From NCBI GenBank assembly GCA_019748175.1, contig JAIEPX010000007.1, positions 1 to 64,000 of the forward strand: DNA of 64,000 nt, in the 5' to 3' direction. Shown here one piece after another: positions 63,336 to 64,000 of the stretch. The position numbers were made by a program, and so were the translations under genes. Under the pieces are notes generated by a model. It worked only from the letters and a program-made list of their open reading frames with translations. It did no database searches and was not told the origin of the DNA. This DNA is from Gammaproteobacteria bacterium. Its GTDB lineage: Bacteria > Pseudomonadota > Gammaproteobacteria > JAIEPX01. How positions within the stretch are numbered: the first letter of the stretch is position 1; every line of letters begins with the position of its first letter.

Positions 63336-64000
63336 TAATGTGCATCCCGTAATCGTGGATCAAAAGCGTCACGCACAGCATCTGAAAAAAGATTAGCCGC
63401 TAATACGAGCGTGAACATAAACAGAAATGCAGAAAAAAGTGGCCACCATACAGCCGGTTCTCTCGCAAGATCCAAACGCGCACTATTAATCATATTTCCC
63501 CAACTAAATGACGTTGGATCCACGCCAACGCCAACATAAGACAAAACTGCTTCAGCAAGAACTAACGAACTAAAATCAAGCACGATAGTGATCAAAACAA
63601 TATGCAGAACGTTCGGAAAAATATGACGTAAAATTATTTTGAATCTCGTTACACCGAGAGCAGTTGCCGCCCTAACATAATCCATTTCTCGGATTTTCAA
63701 AGTTTCAGCTCTCAATAAACGACACAACGATGTCCAACTTGTTACACCCAAAATCACACACAAAGCGAGCAATCGAATATCAGCACGTTCAGCGTTGGTT
63801 TGAAATGTCATTGGATGATTACTGATATAAACCTGAATGGAAATAACTGACGCTGAAATTAGTAGCACACCCGGTATAGAACTTAAGGTTGTATAGAGAT
63901 ACTGAATAATGTCATCAATCCATCCACCAAAAAAGCCTGCCATCATTCCCAAAAGCAAAGCAAAAGGTAACATGACTAGGGTCGTAATAGTGCCTATAAT
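63335..64000 (-). CDS. Peptide-type ABC transporter permease, 5' end outside the window
   Basis: The frame stays open to the right edge; the ATG at 63973 is internal, since IIGTITTLVMLPFALLLGMM is already part of a helix. The binding-protein-dependent permease EAA loop is EMDYVRAATALGVTRFKIIL with RHIFPNVLHIVL. The C-terminus LFSDAVRDAFDPRLRD is typical of DppC/OppC/YejE. Together with the fused ATPase it forms a peptide importer; the second permease and binding protein would lie beyond the window. Confidence 0.9.
   Translation of the reverse strand: MIGTITTLVMLPFALLLGMMAGFFGGWIDDIIQYLYTTLSSIPGVLLISASVISIQVYISNHPMTFQTNAERADIRLLALCVILGVTSWTSLCRLLRAETLKIREMDYVRAATALGVTRFKIILRHIFPNVLHIVLITIVLDFSSLVLAEAVLSYVGVGVDPTSFSWGNMINSARLDLAREPAVWWPLFSAFLFMFTLVLAANLFSDAVRDAFDPRLRDAH

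Overview
The window is an AT-rich stretch of a gammaproteobacterial chromosome. Gene content and order (hemA-prfA-prmC, lolB/ispE/tRNA-Gln/prs/rplY/pth/ychF, def-fmt, dprA-smg-topA, spmAB, tsaC-hemF) fit the Legionella/Coxiella side of the class. So do the eukaryote-like proteins: an ankyrin-type giant, an OTU-type protease, a J-domain protein and a protein ending in a CaaX box. A host-associated member of the Legionellales is my inference; no rRNA or other species marker is present.

Layout. 1-5 kb: an open, left-truncated ankyrin-like gene that I translated by hand, a 64-residue LuxR-type HTH protein, ogt and a hicAB module with a palindromic operator. 5-11.5 kb: envelope and housekeeping genes (outer-membrane barrel, acylphosphatase, queH, glycosyltransferase, pirin, gmhB, fmt, def). 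11.9-23 kb: dprA-smg-topA, an OTU-domain membrane protein and spmAB, with two paralogous MFS transporters that each carry the same roughly 157-bp downstream repeat. 23-36 kb: tsaC-hemF, a DUF945 and a SPOR protein, two unknown or effector-like genes, the hemA-prfA-prmC-rdgB operon, and lolB and ispE separated by an EEP-family gene. 36.2-37.3 kb: tRNA-Gln and prs. 37.3-45.2 kb: an accessory island lying where prs is usually followed closely by rplY. It holds small secreted and unknown proteins, a patatin lipoprotein, a J-domain protein, an AbiE module with a truncated toxin, a DUF2442-DUF2971 fusion and a DUF4143 ATPase. 45.2-47.7 kb: rplY-pth-ychF. 47.8-54.5 kb: a second DUF4143 ATPase, unknown membrane and secreted proteins, a frameshifted pseudogene, an AlkD-like protein and nfeD-slipin. 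54.5-60.4 kb: a 4.6-kb segment bounded by a perfect 298-bp direct repeat of the 3' end of a thiamine pyrophosphokinase gene. It carries a coiled-coil protein, an aminotransferase fusion, a PAS-LuxR regulator and a relic of a third DUF4143 ATPase. 60-64 kb: a TPP riboswitch driving SemiSWEET and thiamine pyrophosphokinase, tRNA-Met, an enoyl-CoA hydratase-family enzyme and a peptide-type ABC transporter that runs off the window.

The signals least explained by known annotation are these. Both intact DUF4143 ATPase genes sit behind three 24-bp direct repeats with an exact 32- or 33-bp period, and both have a -10 box 7 nt before the ATG, implying leaderless mRNA. A family of 60-95-bp inverted-repeat elements with a GTCAGATCTAAG core is scattered between genes. 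The MFS-plus-repeat cassette occurs twice. The SemiSWEET transporter is placed under thiamine control. All functional calls rest on reading the sequence; no database search was run.
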